The translations under genes were made by a program, and so were the position numbers. Shown here one piece after another: positions 52,101-58,710 of a stretch of 64,000 nucleotides of DNA; the first letter of the stretch is position 1; the number at the start of each line of letters is the position of its first letter. A model generated the notes under the pieces. The model ran no database searches and had not been told where the DNA came from. It saw only the letters and a program-made list of their open reading frames with translations. Origin of the DNA: Callaeas wilsoni. Its lineage: Eukaryota; Chordata; Aves; Passeriformes; Callaeidae. The stretch spans positions 1 to 64,000 of the forward strand of contig VWPU01004056.1 in assembly GCA_013398955.1 (NCBI GenBank), in the 5' to 3' direction.

Positions 52101-55100
52101 TTAGATTTGCTTTGTTTTTAATATTGAGTATTTCCTTTAACCTTCCTATTTCTGACCATTTCTGGCTCTTTTGCACATGCAAAAGAAATTTGTCTGGTTT
52201 TATCTGCCATTCCTGGAAACTGAAATAATGGATTCTTACATTTTTCTTTCCAAATATAAATCAACATTTTTTCCTTTGTTTCTTCCAATAAAGAAGATCA
52301 AAATCTCTGTTTACATAGCACTGAGATTATGATGTTTTTCTGAGATTTCCTCTTAAAAACCCATAGGTAGGTTTTTAGATTTATAGATGCCGCATTGCTG
52401 GTGTGGCTTTAGCCCAGCTGGATTTATTTAAGGAGGATATTTCAGTTCAGTGACAGGCCATTATTTTAATAGAGATGGGTTTTTTTAAAAGATATAATAT
52501 TTTTAAATTAAATCTTGATAGTAAATGGAATCTTTACAGTCTTCCTATTATAATTAATGTAAGCAATATAGAAGAATTTTTAGGAAATGTTTTCCTTTCG
52601 TTCTGTAACTGCTGGAAATGTGCTCATGGCAGTAAATGTGGCTTTCTTGCATTGCAGCAGTGTCAGGAGTCCAGCTCTGATCGCATTACACTGTATGGTT
52701 TAATGATGAAACCGATCCAACGTTTTCCACAGTTCATTCTACTATTGCAGGTAAATAATGTTTACCAAAGGGAGGCTCCTGTTGCATTCTTGCGTCGTTT
52801 ATCCTTGGGATTACACGGTAGCTGTCCTCTGCTAGAGGATCATGCTGCAGTGGAAGTGACCACTAGATCATGGGGAAATAACGAGAAAATTTCAGTGCGT
52901 TAAACGTGCTGATCTCATAGTCTGATTGCAGGGACGGGCAGTAAGGGCACTGCAGGAAAGTCTTAGTAAAGTAGATTTACTATAGATTACTTGCTAAGTA
53001 AGATATAGCTTATAAATAGTTTTCTAGTAAAGATGTAGTTCAAGTAAGCTACTTGTTTATATCTGTTTGTTAGCTGGTAACACTTCAAAATGTGGCTAGG
53101 AATTTAGTGGTATTACTTTCCATTGAAGAAAAAACAAGAGGCTTAAATTCATGCCTTGGATAGTTTAGAATATATGTGAGATGCAGAACAACAGTGCACT
53201 CTCTGACTAGTTGGCTCACAGGACCTGCTAGAGTATGTTGTGGCTTCCTTCTGACCCTGCAGCGTCTTGTTTCTCTTCCCATGGAAACTGTGGATTTGAC
53301 AGGGAGTCCTTGGGTCTCATCTCAACAGGCAGTCAAGCTGCAGGAAGAACACAGTTCCCTAGTATAGATCTGTTCCAGACAAATTTGCTCTGTTTGTGCT
53401 TCCTTCCAGACCACAGCAGATCTACCCCAGTAAGCACTGCATGTTAGTTGAGTTTGCAGGTGCTGCAGAAGAGGACAGGCTGCAGATTTGGGAATTACTG
53501 TGGGTAAAGGGGCAGAGGTAGTCGTGGAGGAGAGTTTTTGAAGTAGCAGGAATGATGGAAGTTTATTGTGACAGGAAGACAGAGTGAATATATAGAGATT
53601 TTTAAGTTCTCTGGGAATGGAGACAAAGTATAATTCAAACTGTTCCTACTGTATGCCTACAAAAGAGAAAGACTTGGAGGAGCTGTTGTGACCTTAATGA
53701 AGCAATGTGTCCTACTTTAGGAGGAATATGCTGTCCATGTTTTAGTGAGGAATAATAACAGTTATAAAGATAATACAATATTATTATGACATAAATGTCA
53801 GAAAAGGTTCATTTTAAATCATTGTTTATAGACACATACATATTATAGTATAATACTGATTGCCAGATTGTTCAATATTATGTCCCTTCTCTGTAGTTTT
53901 GTTCTTTAAATAAGAATGTATGTGATCCCATTCAGTATATTTTTAAAGAATTACTAAGATATTTAGGAAGGTAAGCAATATGCTGTCTGAATATTCATTA
54001 GGTGTTTATTTGTCTTATTCTTTAGTAGTACTCAAGTAAAGAATGTAGTTGTAACTGTACATGCTGCAATCTTTGGAACCTGACTTTGAAAATAAATCTG
54101 ATTTTTTTTTTTTTTTTAAATAATTATCCCTCAGGATATGTTGAAGAACACTAATAAAGGACATCCTGACAGATTACCTCTACAGATGGCTCTTACAGAA
54201 CTCGAGACACTGGCAGAGAAGTTAAATGAAAGGAAAAGGGATGCAGATCAGCGCTGTGAAATAAAACAAATAGCAAAAGCGATGAATGAACGTTACCTGA
54301 ACAAGGTAAGGAGAGTAGGAAAGTATAATGGAAATTGAAGTTTCTGGGCCTTGAGCAATCTCTACAACGGAGACCAATGAGGCACCTATGTTGTTTTTTT
54401 TCTATAGAGCTCAACCACCTGGGGTCATTCTAGTGGTAAATGTGAGATGTGACCTACCTCTGGGACTGAATAGGCTCACCAGTTAAACCACTGTGTGCTG
54501 GAGTGGGCAACACACTGAACTAGCCTCAGCAGTATCGGTGTTCTGTGGCAGTGTAGGAAATAATAATATATAGCAAAATCTCATGCACATTTTCTGCATG
54601 GAAAAATTCAACTTTTAGTTTATCCTAGAAGCGAGGAATTACTCCTGTGTAGAGAAAGGGACCACGTCCTCATACAGCAGTGCTTCCAATTATGAAGCAT
54701 TTCAAGATGTGCTATTGAATGGGTCCAACATCTTCCTTGTTTTAAGGAAAATCTCAGTCTATTTCATTCATATATTTGCATCGTACAATAGAAATGTCTG
54801 AAAAGAACTGTAGAAGACTTTCAGTAAGAAGGAAGGAACAGTCTTTTTTATTTGAGTTTATTAGTAGCTATCTGTACTGTGGATATATGTACGCTTGTTT
54901 TATTTGTATCATAAATTATTCCTTCTTTCCCATGAAGTGGGGCTTAAATGCTTCAATTACTGCTTTTGTGAGGTTACAGGTTATTATCTTGTGGACTCTT
55001 TCTGAGATAAAGTAGTGGGGATATGCAGAAGGAATGGGGTTTTTTTTGGTGATGCATAAAAGCATAGCTTGTAGGGAAGCAATAGTCAACCAGAAAATGC

Positions 55101-58100
55101 TCATTTTAAGCTATTTACCAGGAATGGAACACTGAATTTATTGTCACACTGGAACAGTATTTCCATTCTAAGTGCATTAGAAGATGGATTCAGACATTTT
55201 ACTTTCTTTTCTAGTTGTCATAATCCTGCTTCTTGAAGCAGCTATTAATCATCTGCATATAGTTCCAAGACACAGAATGTGCTTTTGAAGAGGTGGCCCA
55301 GGTTACCTTTTGTCACTTGATATTGACTGTAAGATTTTGTGTGTTATGCAGTGGGGGATTCATGTGGGTAGTCACTCCAAATCTCACAGGGTCCTGCAGG
55401 CCTTGTGTGTTAATACCACAGAATCAGCTGAGTTGGAAGGGATCCACATGGATCATGCAGCCCAACTCCTGTCTCTGCACAAGACATCCCCAAGAGTCAC
55501 ACCAAGTGCCTGAGAGTATTGTCCAAATGCTTTTTGAACTGTGTCAGGCTTGGGGCTTTGACCACTACCCTGGGAGCCTATTCCAGTGCCCAGCCACCCT
55601 CTGGGTGTAGAACCCTCCCCTCATGAGGAAGCTGTAACTGCAGTGAGGTCTCCCCTCAGTCTCCTCTTCTCCAGACTGAGCAGACCAGGTGACCTCAGCC
55701 ACTCCTCCTACAACTTCCCCTCAAGGCCCTTCACCATCCTGGAGGCCCTCCTTTGGACACCCTCTAATAGCTTAATACCTTTCTTGCATTGTGGCACCCA
55801 AAACTGCACACAATATTCAGGTGAGGCCAGTGCAGAGCAGAGCGGGATAATTCCCTCCCTTACCTGGATGGCAGTGCTGTGCCTGAAGTACCCTGGGACA
55901 TGGTTGGCCCTCCTGGGCCTGTATATCTGCATATACAGTTCTGGAACAATGCCAGCCAGGGTGAAATAGGTGGTGAAGGAGGTGGTTCATTAGAAAATTA
56001 GTGAGTTATGGAGCATTTTATCCTGTTGGACACTATGGAGGTGTGTTTGACATGTAAGGGATTAGTTCACGCTCGCACACAGTGCTGATCCTCAGCCCTT
56101 GAAGGCAAGTGTCGGGAGCAATTTACATGCCATGAATCTCTTGGAAATGTCATCTTCTCCGCAGTCTATGGCACCCTGCCAGCCGTGCTCCTCAGCTGTG
56201 CGAGCCCAGGGAGACAGAGCAGGCTGAGCACACTTCCTCCTCACACTCTGGCCTCCCACTTTGGGCAGCTGGAATCATGTGTAGGTGTTAGTGGACTAAG
56301 AGAGAAGGGACAAGGGAAGGAAATCACAGGAATTGTGGAAGGTATCATTTTTTTTCACCAAGAAACCTTTATCAGTGTAGAAGATTCCCAGATCAGCCAT
56401 GGTCTACATTAAGATGCAAAGCCCTTGAACTTCACGTTGATTACAGCAGAAGTTACTGTTTCTCTAAAGGAAAAGCAGATTAAGAAAGAGACCTAATTCC
56501 CTTGGCAAATCCACCTGCAATCACTTGTGCTGGGATGGCAAGTGATAACCCCTTGTTTTTGTTTTTTATGTGCCGGATGTCAGATGTATGGTGTATAATA
56601 TACAATGCTGATTGTTTTCAAAATCCAGCTACTCAGCAGTGGAAACAGATACCTCATACGGACTGATGATATGGTTGAGACAGTTTATAATGACAAAGGA
56701 GAAATTATCAAAACCAAAGAGCGGCGACTTTTCATGTTAAATGATGTGCTGATGTGTGCAACAGTAAATATTCGGTAAGATTTAATTTATATTTTTTAGA
56801 TGACATTTGAACTTCAGCTGGAAAAAAAATACACACTGAATTGCTTTTGTATTGTTGTATTTACTGTAACTAATGGTTTCTAGGAGTAGTCATAATAAAT
56901 GGATAACTAGCTTTGTTGTAGTCCTCTAAATTGCTGGCTGATATTTGGAAGTGCTAGAGTATATTTGTAAGAAAATTATATCAGTTGGAGATTACAGATA
57001 GAAATGCTCTGTAGTGTCTAGTTATTGCTGTGTATTAGTGCTTAGTGGAATAATACAGACATGCCAGGGTAAGACTTTTTTCTCTTCTTCCTTAAATTCA
57101 GACTGTAACACACACAGATTTGTAACTTGGCACAATTTGTAAATTAAATCCCACCTTCTGCAAAACAAACAACCAACCTCCAACAAACAAACAAAACAAA
57201 ACCCATAAAGTTAATGCAGGTTTTCAGAACAAACCTGGAACTCGCTAACAAAGTTCCAGATGGGGAAGGGTTGTTATCTCTGAGACCAAACATTGAAGGA
57301 TTAAAGGGGAAATGCTTTGAAAAATGCATTTTGTCATAGTTCCTTCTGTGCTTTTGTTGGCTGAAATTATTACTGTTACTAAATGTCTGTGTATGCCAAG
57401 GTTGTGTTCACATTCGTATGTTGCTTGTATCATAAATTGTTTTATGTAATGGTACATTCTGACAGAGAAAATGTGAATCATTAAAATCTTCCAAGAACAG
57501 TTTTTCTTAAGCATAATATGAGTTGATATCTTAATTCATTACTGAGGTATGAATCCTGTACATATATTTCTAAGTGTGTGAATGCTTGGTCTCATGTTAG
57601 TGAGTGAGAAATGCCATGTAATAACGACACTTCAGAAAATGAACAAGCTCATGTCAATTATCCTGTGATCTTTGCCTTTAAAAATTCTTTAGTTTCTTAG
57701 TAACATTCGGATATTATTTTTAACTATTCATCTTTTATCTTCTTTCATACCAGTAAAGTCTTGGATTTTCTGTATTTGTACTTGAAGCAGCAAAGTGCGA
57801 TCTGTCTTTGTTTTCCATGTGAAAAGTTCATGAGCATGCCAAGTCTCTGACCCTCTAAGGGTCATGTCCTCTGTAAAGTATGTATCTTTTGCAAGCCTTA
57901 GAAAATTCCTCTGTAACTGGTGGTCAGTAGGCACCTGGGATGTTTGAGTGTTCCTAATTTGCAAAAGATAGATATTTTTACAGACGACATGGCCCTCAGG
58001 TCTTTCTTCGCATACAGTCTAGATGACCACCATGAGCTGGTGGCCTTATTCTGAAGTAACAGCAGTTGGATGGGGTGGATGCTATCCCTAGTGACTGAAC

Positions 58101-58710
58101 AACTGTGTCCTGTTGCCAGCAGTCATTAAAAGATGTAATCATCCATACTTCCCTAAACATAGCAGTTAGGGTCCAAAAAGAAGTGTTTCAAAAAATAAAG
58201 AAAATGTGGAGCTGAAGTATAATCCTAAACACTTGTATTAGGATTTCAGAAAGCACATTGATCTTAAAAGATGGTTATTTATGTTTTGCTATAGAAATGT
58301 ATGGACTGTTGTTGGCAGTCCTGTGGTGTTTGTAGAGAAGATTATCTGCACCTGCATGGCTGCTCTTGGCACGCCAGGAAAGGTCAGTCACAGAAGTCAG
58401 CCTGCTGCATGTATTTCTTTCAAGTTGTGCACTGTACTCAAGCTGATAAAAAGCAGATTTTAGAAGTGAAAACAGTAAATAGTATGCCATGAAACACACT
58501 TTCTTGTTGCATTAATAATTTGTGCATCTTCCAGCTCTTCCTGTGAAAGCAGTGGCAGCGTGACAACTGGCCAGAGGTATTTATTGAAGTGGAGCGTCCC
58601 TCTGGGACAAGTGGACGTCATAGAATATGGCAGCAGTGAGGGCCAAGGAGAGAACTGCAGGTTCCCACCCCAGCACTCTGCTGAAAACGTCATCATTAAC
58701 TCTAAGCCAA
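13074..58710 (+). CDS. ARHGEF10: ARHGEF10, Rho guanine nucleotide exchange factor 10 (5' part; 17 coding exons in window)
   Basis: Joined coding exons are 13074-13110, 28284-28454, 31194-31484, 32404-32467, 33644-33723, 34847-34903, 37518-37681, 41206-41322, 42477-42591, 45008-45120, 49021-49098, 49326-49505, 50780-50896, 52658-52750, 54135-54305, 56629-56774 and 58535-58710. All have GT-AG borders and phases that fit, giving 2170 nt or about 723 codons without a stop. Known for the family: a Dbl-type exchange factor that promotes GDP/GTP exchange on RhoA-type GTPases, is linked to centrosomes and exocytic vesicles, and affects human nerve conduction when mutated. Visible regions are an acidic N-terminus (1-288), a basic helical segment (289-403), a DH domain (404-616) with the signature [14 protein letters not shown], and the start of a PH-like domain (617-723). 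Close match to remembered human ARHGEF10 argues against the paralogue ARHGEF10L, which lacks the long acidic N-terminus. The gene is incomplete at its 3' end; the C-terminal propeller-like part lies outside. Confidence 0.95.
14745..14922 (+). mobile_element. CR1 LINE 3'-end fragment
   Basis: The stretch contains GGAATAGGCTCCCCAGAGA, a GTTCAAAAAGTGCTTGG segment and the tail CCTTGTGGGTCCCTTCCAGC followed by ATATTCTGTGATTTCT. This matches the last part of a CR1 element in sense orientation, with the terminal repeat slightly diverged. Confidence 0.85.
17685..17801. repeat. A/C-rich low-complexity tract
   Basis: The + strand here is almost entirely A and C, with repeated AAC, AAAAAACCC and CCAACAAAC blocks and very few G or T. 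It has no regular period. Similar A/C-rich strings recur near 32968, 39880 and 57160 in other introns. It could be an aged tail of a retroposed sequence or simple-sequence expansion; nothing shows which. Confidence 0.6.
18457..18544. repeat. 44-bp direct tandem duplication
   Basis: Two adjacent 44-bp units, 18457-18500 and 18501-18544, both start ACAAGCTGTGTAATGAAGA and end CCCTTTGCAAA. They differ at only two positions, so the duplication is recent compared with surrounding repeats. It lies in intron 2, away from splice sites. Confidence 0.95.
20100..20255 (+). mobile_element. Partial ERVL-type LTR, old copy
   Basis: The segment starting TGTATTGGGTCTGGCTGAGA and continuing GGAGTTCATTTTCC aligns by eye with the start of the complete LTR at 42925-43515 read on its own strand (TGTGCTGGTTTTGGCTGGGG, then AGAATTAATTTTC). 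It then diverges and runs to CCAAAACCTGGCCATGG and an A-rich run. Only part of an LTR is present, with no internal retroviral genes nearby. The 3' limit is approximate. Confidence 0.55.
28284..28454 (+). CDS. ARHGEF10: ARHGEF10 exon 3, acidic N-terminal region
   Basis: The acceptor TTTCTGCACAG ends at 28283 and the donor GCAG|GTAAGT follows 28454. Entered and left in phase 1, it encodes about residues 13-69. The translation has a strongly acidic run, [20 protein letters not shown], then [10 protein letters not shown]. Human ARHGEF10 has the near-identical [20 protein letters not shown], which makes the assignment firm. The segment is probably disordered. Confidence 0.95.
28640..29960 (+). mobile_element. 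LTR-retroelement-derived block (no intact retroviral genes)
   Basis: The 29030-29830 part looks like an LTR in sense orientation: a GC-rich promoter-like region, a TATA-like CCTTTTTAAGTCC near 29668, AATAAA at 29738-29743, then a U5-like stretch. The 28640-29030 part carries AAAATAAACCCAAC on the minus strand, suggesting a second LTR-like piece in the opposite orientation. I could not define TG/CA ends or target duplications, and I see no gag, pol or env reading frame. The call as an endogenous retroviral remnant is by pattern only, and the two parts could be separate insertions. Confidence 0.5.
28799..28838. repeat. Purine-rich (GAAA/GGAA) tract
   Basis: This stretch is almost only A and G on the + strand, built of AAAGAAAGG and GAAAGAGAAAG blocks. 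It could be a simple repeat or a degraded polypurine tract of the LTR-derived block around it; the context suggests but does not prove the latter. Confidence 0.7.
31194..31484 (+). CDS. ARHGEF10: ARHGEF10 exon 4, N-terminal region
   Basis: The exon runs from GACCTGAT after an AAG acceptor to GATGAGGAAG|GTACTG. It encodes about residues 70-166, including [12 protein letters not shown], a Ser/Pro-rich [12 protein letters not shown], and the block [19 protein letters not shown] followed by [11 protein letters not shown]. Human ARHGEF10 has YSVINISP and [20 protein letters not shown] at the same place. It is the largest N-terminal coding exon (291 nt), phase 1 to phase 1, and likely a region of phosphorylation rather than a folded domain. 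Confidence 0.95.
31485..32403 (+). other. ARHGEF10: Intron 4 of ARHGEF10
   Basis: Short AT-rich intron (919 bp) ending in a good polypyrimidine tract, TTTTTTTTTTTCCTAC, before GACAG. I see no repeat family or RNA gene in it. Confidence 0.85.
32404..32467 (+). CDS. ARHGEF10: ARHGEF10 exon 5 (short)
   Basis: Sixty-four nt between TTGACAG and AG|GTGATT, entered in phase 1 and left in phase 2. It encodes about residues 167-188, [20 protein letters not shown]. Human ARHGEF10 has HNYNS in the corresponding place. Conservation is weaker than in its neighbours, but phase and splice sites fit exactly. Confidence 0.88.
32468..33643 (+). other. ARHGEF10: Intron 5 of ARHGEF10
   Basis: More than half of this 1.2 kb intron is an antisense CR1 fragment (about 32690-33360). 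The remaining flanks are AT-rich and ordinary, ending in CCTTTTTTTCAAG. Confidence 0.85.
32690..33360 (-). mobile_element. CR1 LINE fragment, antisense to ARHGEF10
   Basis: Read on the minus strand this resembles the 3' half of CR1. On the + strand the landmarks are CAAAACCCTCCAAGGATGG, CTCTCTAGCTGGGGAGCG and GCCAAAACTGGACGTGCTGC followed by CAGGTTCAGCCTCACC. An A/C-rich insertion-like stretch near 32968-33005 interrupts it. Frames are broken. Confidence 0.8.
33644..33723 (+). CDS. ARHGEF10: ARHGEF10 exon 6
   Basis: Acceptor TTTTTTTCAAG, donor GAAA|GTAAGT. The 80 nt enter in phase 2 and leave in phase 1, coding about residues 188-214: [20 protein letters not shown], then ANTAWME. The string [10 protein letters not shown], completed across the next junction, is the same in human ARHGEF10, which makes this one of the most conserved parts of the N-terminus. 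Confidence 0.95.
33724..34846 (+). other. ARHGEF10: Intron 6 of ARHGEF10
   Basis: A 1.1 kb AT-rich intron with one antisense CR1 3' fragment just before the 3' splice site (34668-34800). Otherwise nothing recognised. Confidence 0.85.
34668..34800 (-). mobile_element. CR1 LINE 3'-end fragment, antisense
   Basis: The + strand reads AGAACAGAATATTTCAGTTGG, AGAGGACCTACA, CAACTGCCTGACC and GTCCAAATGCCTCTTAAACA. This is the reverse complement of a CR1 3' end. It ends only about 45 bases upstream of the exon 7 acceptor, so it reaches the region where a branch point would be expected. Confidence 0.85.
34847..34903 (+). CDS. ARHGEF10: ARHGEF10 exon 7, first IYDDV motif
   Basis: Fifty-seven nt after TTGGTTTTAG, ended by a rather weak donor CAG|GTTTGA. 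It is phase-neutral (phase 1 in, phase 1 out), so skipping it would keep the frame. It encodes [19 protein letters not shown] (about residues 215-233). Human ARHGEF10 has [19 protein letters not shown]. The YDDV tyrosine lies in an acidic setting typical of tyrosine-kinase sites, but that is inference. Confidence 0.95.
34904..37517 (+). other. ARHGEF10: Intron 7 of ARHGEF10
   Basis: A 2.6 kb AT-rich intron without recognised repeats. It contains one stretch, 36188-36268, that has splice sites and keeps phase, listed separately as a candidate cassette exon. Confidence 0.8.
36188..36268 (+). other. ARHGEF10: Candidate phase-neutral cassette exon (unproven)
   Basis: A T-rich tract, TTTGTCTATTTTTTCAG, ends at 36187 and a donor-like GGG|GTAAAT lies at 36268/36269. 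The 81 nt between are a multiple of three and stay open in the phase set by exons 7 and 8, coding [20 protein letters not shown] and eight more residues. Another frame is also open ([13 protein letters not shown] and on), so openness is weak evidence. Remembered human ARHGEF10 has no such segment. It may be a chance pair of splice-like sites. Confidence 0.25.
37518..37681 (+). CDS. ARHGEF10: ARHGEF10 exon 8, second IYDDV motif
   Basis: Acceptor ATTCTTGCAG, donor ACAT|GTATGT; it leaves in phase 0. It encodes about residues 234-288: [38 protein letters not shown] and [17 protein letters not shown]. Human ARHGEF10 is nearly identical ([30 protein letters not shown]). The segment ends the acidic region and turns basic at its last residues. 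Confidence 0.96.
38983..39232. other. Assembly gap (250 N)
   Basis: All bases are N. The left flank is a run of more than 20 T directly against the gap and the right flank begins ATTACAGC. Sequencing probably failed in the homopolymer. The true length and content are unknown; a small exon could in principle be hidden, although exons 8 and 9 already join in phase. Confidence 0.99.
41050..41093. repeat. 17-bp tandem repeat, about 2.5 copies
   Basis: The unit TTTCCCTCAGTGATAGT is repeated directly twice and then partly a third time, without mismatches apart from the first base. Each copy contains TTTCCCTCAG, a weak splice-acceptor look-alike, about 110-150 bases upstream of exon 9. Confidence 0.85.
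41206..41322 (+). CDS. ARHGEF10: ARHGEF10 exon 9, helical linker
   Basis: Acceptor ACACTGTAG, donor GAAG|GTAGTG; phase 0 to phase 0. It encodes residues 289-327: [20 protein letters not shown], then [19 protein letters not shown]. The charged heptad-like pattern suggests an amphipathic helix or coiled coil. Human ARHGEF10 has [20 protein letters not shown]. Confidence 0.96.
41323..42476 (+). other. ARHGEF10: Intron 9 of ARHGEF10
   Basis: A 1.15 kb AT-rich intron. No repeat, RNA gene or additional exon was recognised. Confidence 0.85.
42477..42591 (+). CDS. ARHGEF10: ARHGEF10 exon 10, basic helical linker
   Basis: Acceptor TTATCTTACAG, donor CAAG|GTATAT; leaves in phase 1. It encodes about residues 328-365: [20 protein letters not shown], then [18 protein letters not shown]. 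Human has KAAKDGTKDGLERTRAAVKR. The strong basic character just before the DH domain could help membrane association or autoinhibition; this is inference. Confidence 0.96.
42592..45007 (+). other. ARHGEF10: Intron 10 of ARHGEF10
   Basis: This 2.4 kb intron contains a complete solo LTR (42925-43515, minus strand) with its target-site duplication. The rest is unassigned AT-rich sequence, with a T-rich run before the next acceptor region near 44930-44960. Confidence 0.85.
42925..43515 (-). mobile_element. Solo LTR of an avian ERVL-type endogenous retrovirus
   Basis: The element is 591 bp, begins TG and ends CA, and is flanked on both sides by the direct repeat GTTAC (42920-42924 and 43516-43520). 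A 5-bp duplication fits ERVL-type integration. On its own strand it starts TGTGCTGGTTTTGGCTGGGG, then AATTAATTTTCTTCACAGTGG, the pattern of common bird ERVL LTRs, and it carries a TATA-like CATAAAG and an ATTAAA signal. No internal genes remain, so it is the product of LTR-LTR recombination. It is antisense to ARHGEF10. Confidence 0.9.
45008..45120 (+). CDS. ARHGEF10: ARHGEF10 exon 11, region just before the DH domain
   Basis: Acceptor TTTATTTGTAG, donor CAGCAG|GTAGTA; phase 1 in, phase 0 out. It encodes about residues 366-403: [20 protein letters not shown], then [18 protein letters not shown]. Human has [20 protein letters not shown], so the bird copy appears to have an extra Cys after RSS. 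The QQQ end abuts the DH domain. Confidence 0.95.
46090..47090 (+). mobile_element. CR1 LINE copy with decayed ORF2
   Basis: The 46130-46500 part translates to a CR1 ORF2-like stretch: a frame with [14 protein letters not shown], later [11 protein letters not shown], close to the YISSKRK and FFASVFTGK segments common in CR1. Further on come GATGGAGCACATGCTCCTGG and AGTAATCTGGATGCCAGCTG with GAGGTGACACCAAACTGG. Frames are interrupted. It lies in sense orientation, and its 3' end is lost where the minisatellite begins. Limits are approximate. Confidence 0.8.
47095..47369. repeat. 25-bp G-rich minisatellite, 11 units
   Basis: Eleven direct units of exactly 25 bp, type CCCTGGCTCTGGGACGGGG followed by TCACAG, run without indels. 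The first unit is the most diverged. Variation is structured: GGGAAGGGG and GGGACGGGG versions mostly alternate, and units 2-4 resemble units 5-7 as 75-bp trimers. Because 25 is not a multiple of three, all three forward frames read through it, giving long frames (such as 46920-47468) that I regard as artefacts. Each unit has two G-runs. Confidence 0.97.
48645..48745 (-). mobile_element. Short CR1 LINE 3' fragment, antisense
   Basis: The + strand has GGAAGATCACTAGGTTCATTG, GTCTAACTCCTGGCCCTGCA and CACCAGATACCTGAGGGCAT. These are reverse-complement CR1 3' segments. About 100 bp remain. Confidence 0.75.
49021..49098 (+). CDS. ARHGEF10: ARHGEF10 exon 12, start of DH domain
   Basis: Acceptor TTGTTTCAACAG, donor GGAG|GTACCT; phase 0. 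It encodes residues 404-429: [20 protein letters not shown], then LKRILE. This is the first conserved helix (CR1 region) of a Dbl-homology domain, where the E of SEKNYV contacts switch I of the Rho GTPase in related proteins. Human ARHGEF10 is identical here. Confidence 0.97.
49099..49325 (+). other. ARHGEF10: Intron 12 of ARHGEF10 (short, 227 bp)
   Basis: The smallest intron in the window. It ends in a T-then-C tract, TTTTTTTTCCCCCCCACAG. A TGTGTGTG run lies near 49230. Nothing else was seen. Confidence 0.9.
49326..49505 (+). CDS. ARHGEF10: ARHGEF10 exon 13, DH domain
   Basis: Acceptor CCCCCCCACAG, donor TTCA|GTAAGC; 180 nt, phase 0. It encodes residues 430-489: [40 protein letters not shown] and [20 protein letters not shown]. 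These are the middle helices of the DH domain. Human differs at only a few residues, such as SEMEPKV for SDMEPKL. Confidence 0.97.
49506..50779 (+). other. ARHGEF10: Intron 13 of ARHGEF10
   Basis: A 1.3 kb intron with no recognised repeat or RNA gene. It ends TTTTTTCTTTTCAG. Confidence 0.85.
50780..50896 (+). CDS. ARHGEF10: ARHGEF10 exon 14, DH domain
   Basis: Acceptor TTTTCTTTTCAG, donor AAAG|GTGAGT; 117 nt, phase 0. It encodes residues 490-528: [20 protein letters not shown], then [19 protein letters not shown]. Human has [20 protein letters not shown] at the same position. The YSEYVNN helix is typical of the second conserved block of Dbl domains. Confidence 0.97.
50897..52657 (+). other. 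ARHGEF10: Intron 14 of ARHGEF10
   Basis: A 1.8 kb AT-rich intron. A GC-richer patch near 51400-51600 was not assigned to any family. No exon or RNA gene was recognised. Confidence 0.8.
52658..52750 (+). CDS. ARHGEF10: ARHGEF10 exon 15, DH signature helix
   Basis: Acceptor TTGCATTGCAG, donor GCAG|GTAAAT; 93 nt, phase 0. It encodes residues 529-559: [20 protein letters not shown], then [25 protein letters not shown] is the diagnostic Dbl-family motif that forms the main Rho-binding helix, so the catalytic surface looks intact. Human differs mainly in the preceding loop (EQEASPDRTTLYSL). Confidence 0.97.
52751..54134 (+). other. ARHGEF10: Intron 15 of ARHGEF10
   Basis: A 1.4 kb intron without recognised repeats apart from T and TA-rich runs. 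A run of 15 or more T lies just before the exon 16 acceptor. Confidence 0.85.
54135..54305 (+). CDS. ARHGEF10: ARHGEF10 exon 16, end of DH domain
   Basis: Acceptor TTATCCCTCAG, donor CAAG|GTAAGG; 171 nt, phase 0. It encodes residues 560-616: [40 protein letters not shown] and [17 protein letters not shown]. This is the long C-terminal helix of the DH domain leading into the PH part. Human differs at about three positions. Confidence 0.97.
54306..56628 (+). other. ARHGEF10: Intron 16 of ARHGEF10
   Basis: A 2.3 kb intron holding a well-preserved antisense CR1 fragment at about 55415-55930. The remainder has no recognised element. Confidence 0.85.
55415..55930 (-). mobile_element. CR1 LINE 3' fragment, antisense, fairly well preserved
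   Basis: The + strand shows the classic reverse-complement CR1 order: ACAGAATCAGCTGAGTTGGA, CAAGAGTCACACCAAGTGCC, GAGCCTATTCCAGTGCCCAG, CTCCTCTTCTCCAGACTGAG, and CACCCAAAACTGCACACAAT at the 5' side. On the minus strand a 74-codon frame with [20 protein letters not shown] is a remnant of the CR1 ORF2 end. No functional ORF remains. Confidence 0.93.
56629..56774 (+). CDS. ARHGEF10: ARHGEF10 exon 17, start of PH-like domain
   Basis: Acceptor TTCAAAATCCAG, donor TTCG|GTAAGA; leaves in phase 2. It encodes about residues 617-665: [40 protein letters not shown] and LMCATVNI. The pattern of strands, with [13 protein letters not shown], is the beta-strand core of the PH domain that follows DH in Dbl proteins. 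Human has RYLIRSDDMIETVYNDRGE. Confidence 0.97.
56775..58534 (+). other. ARHGEF10: Intron 17 of ARHGEF10
   Basis: A 1.8 kb AT-rich intron. An A/C-rich low-complexity tract lies near 57160-57210. No CR1 or LTR was recognised. Confidence 0.85.
57160..57210. repeat. A/C-rich low-complexity tract
   Basis: A run built of AAAC and CAAC units (CAAACAACCAACC, AACAAACAAACAAAAC) with almost no G or T. It has the same character as the tract at 17685-17801. Confidence 0.6.
58535..58710 (+). CDS. ARHGEF10: ARHGEF10 exon 18, PH-like domain (last exon in window)
   Basis: Acceptor TGCATCTTCCAG, donor CCAA|GTAAGT; phase 2 in, phase 1 out. It encodes about residues 665-723: [40 protein letters not shown] and [18 protein letters not shown]. 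Human has [20 protein letters not shown]. The second half is less conserved, as expected for a loop. The next human residues (beginning NKVYMGPGQ) were not found downstream, so the following exon lies beyond 64000. Confidence 0.95.
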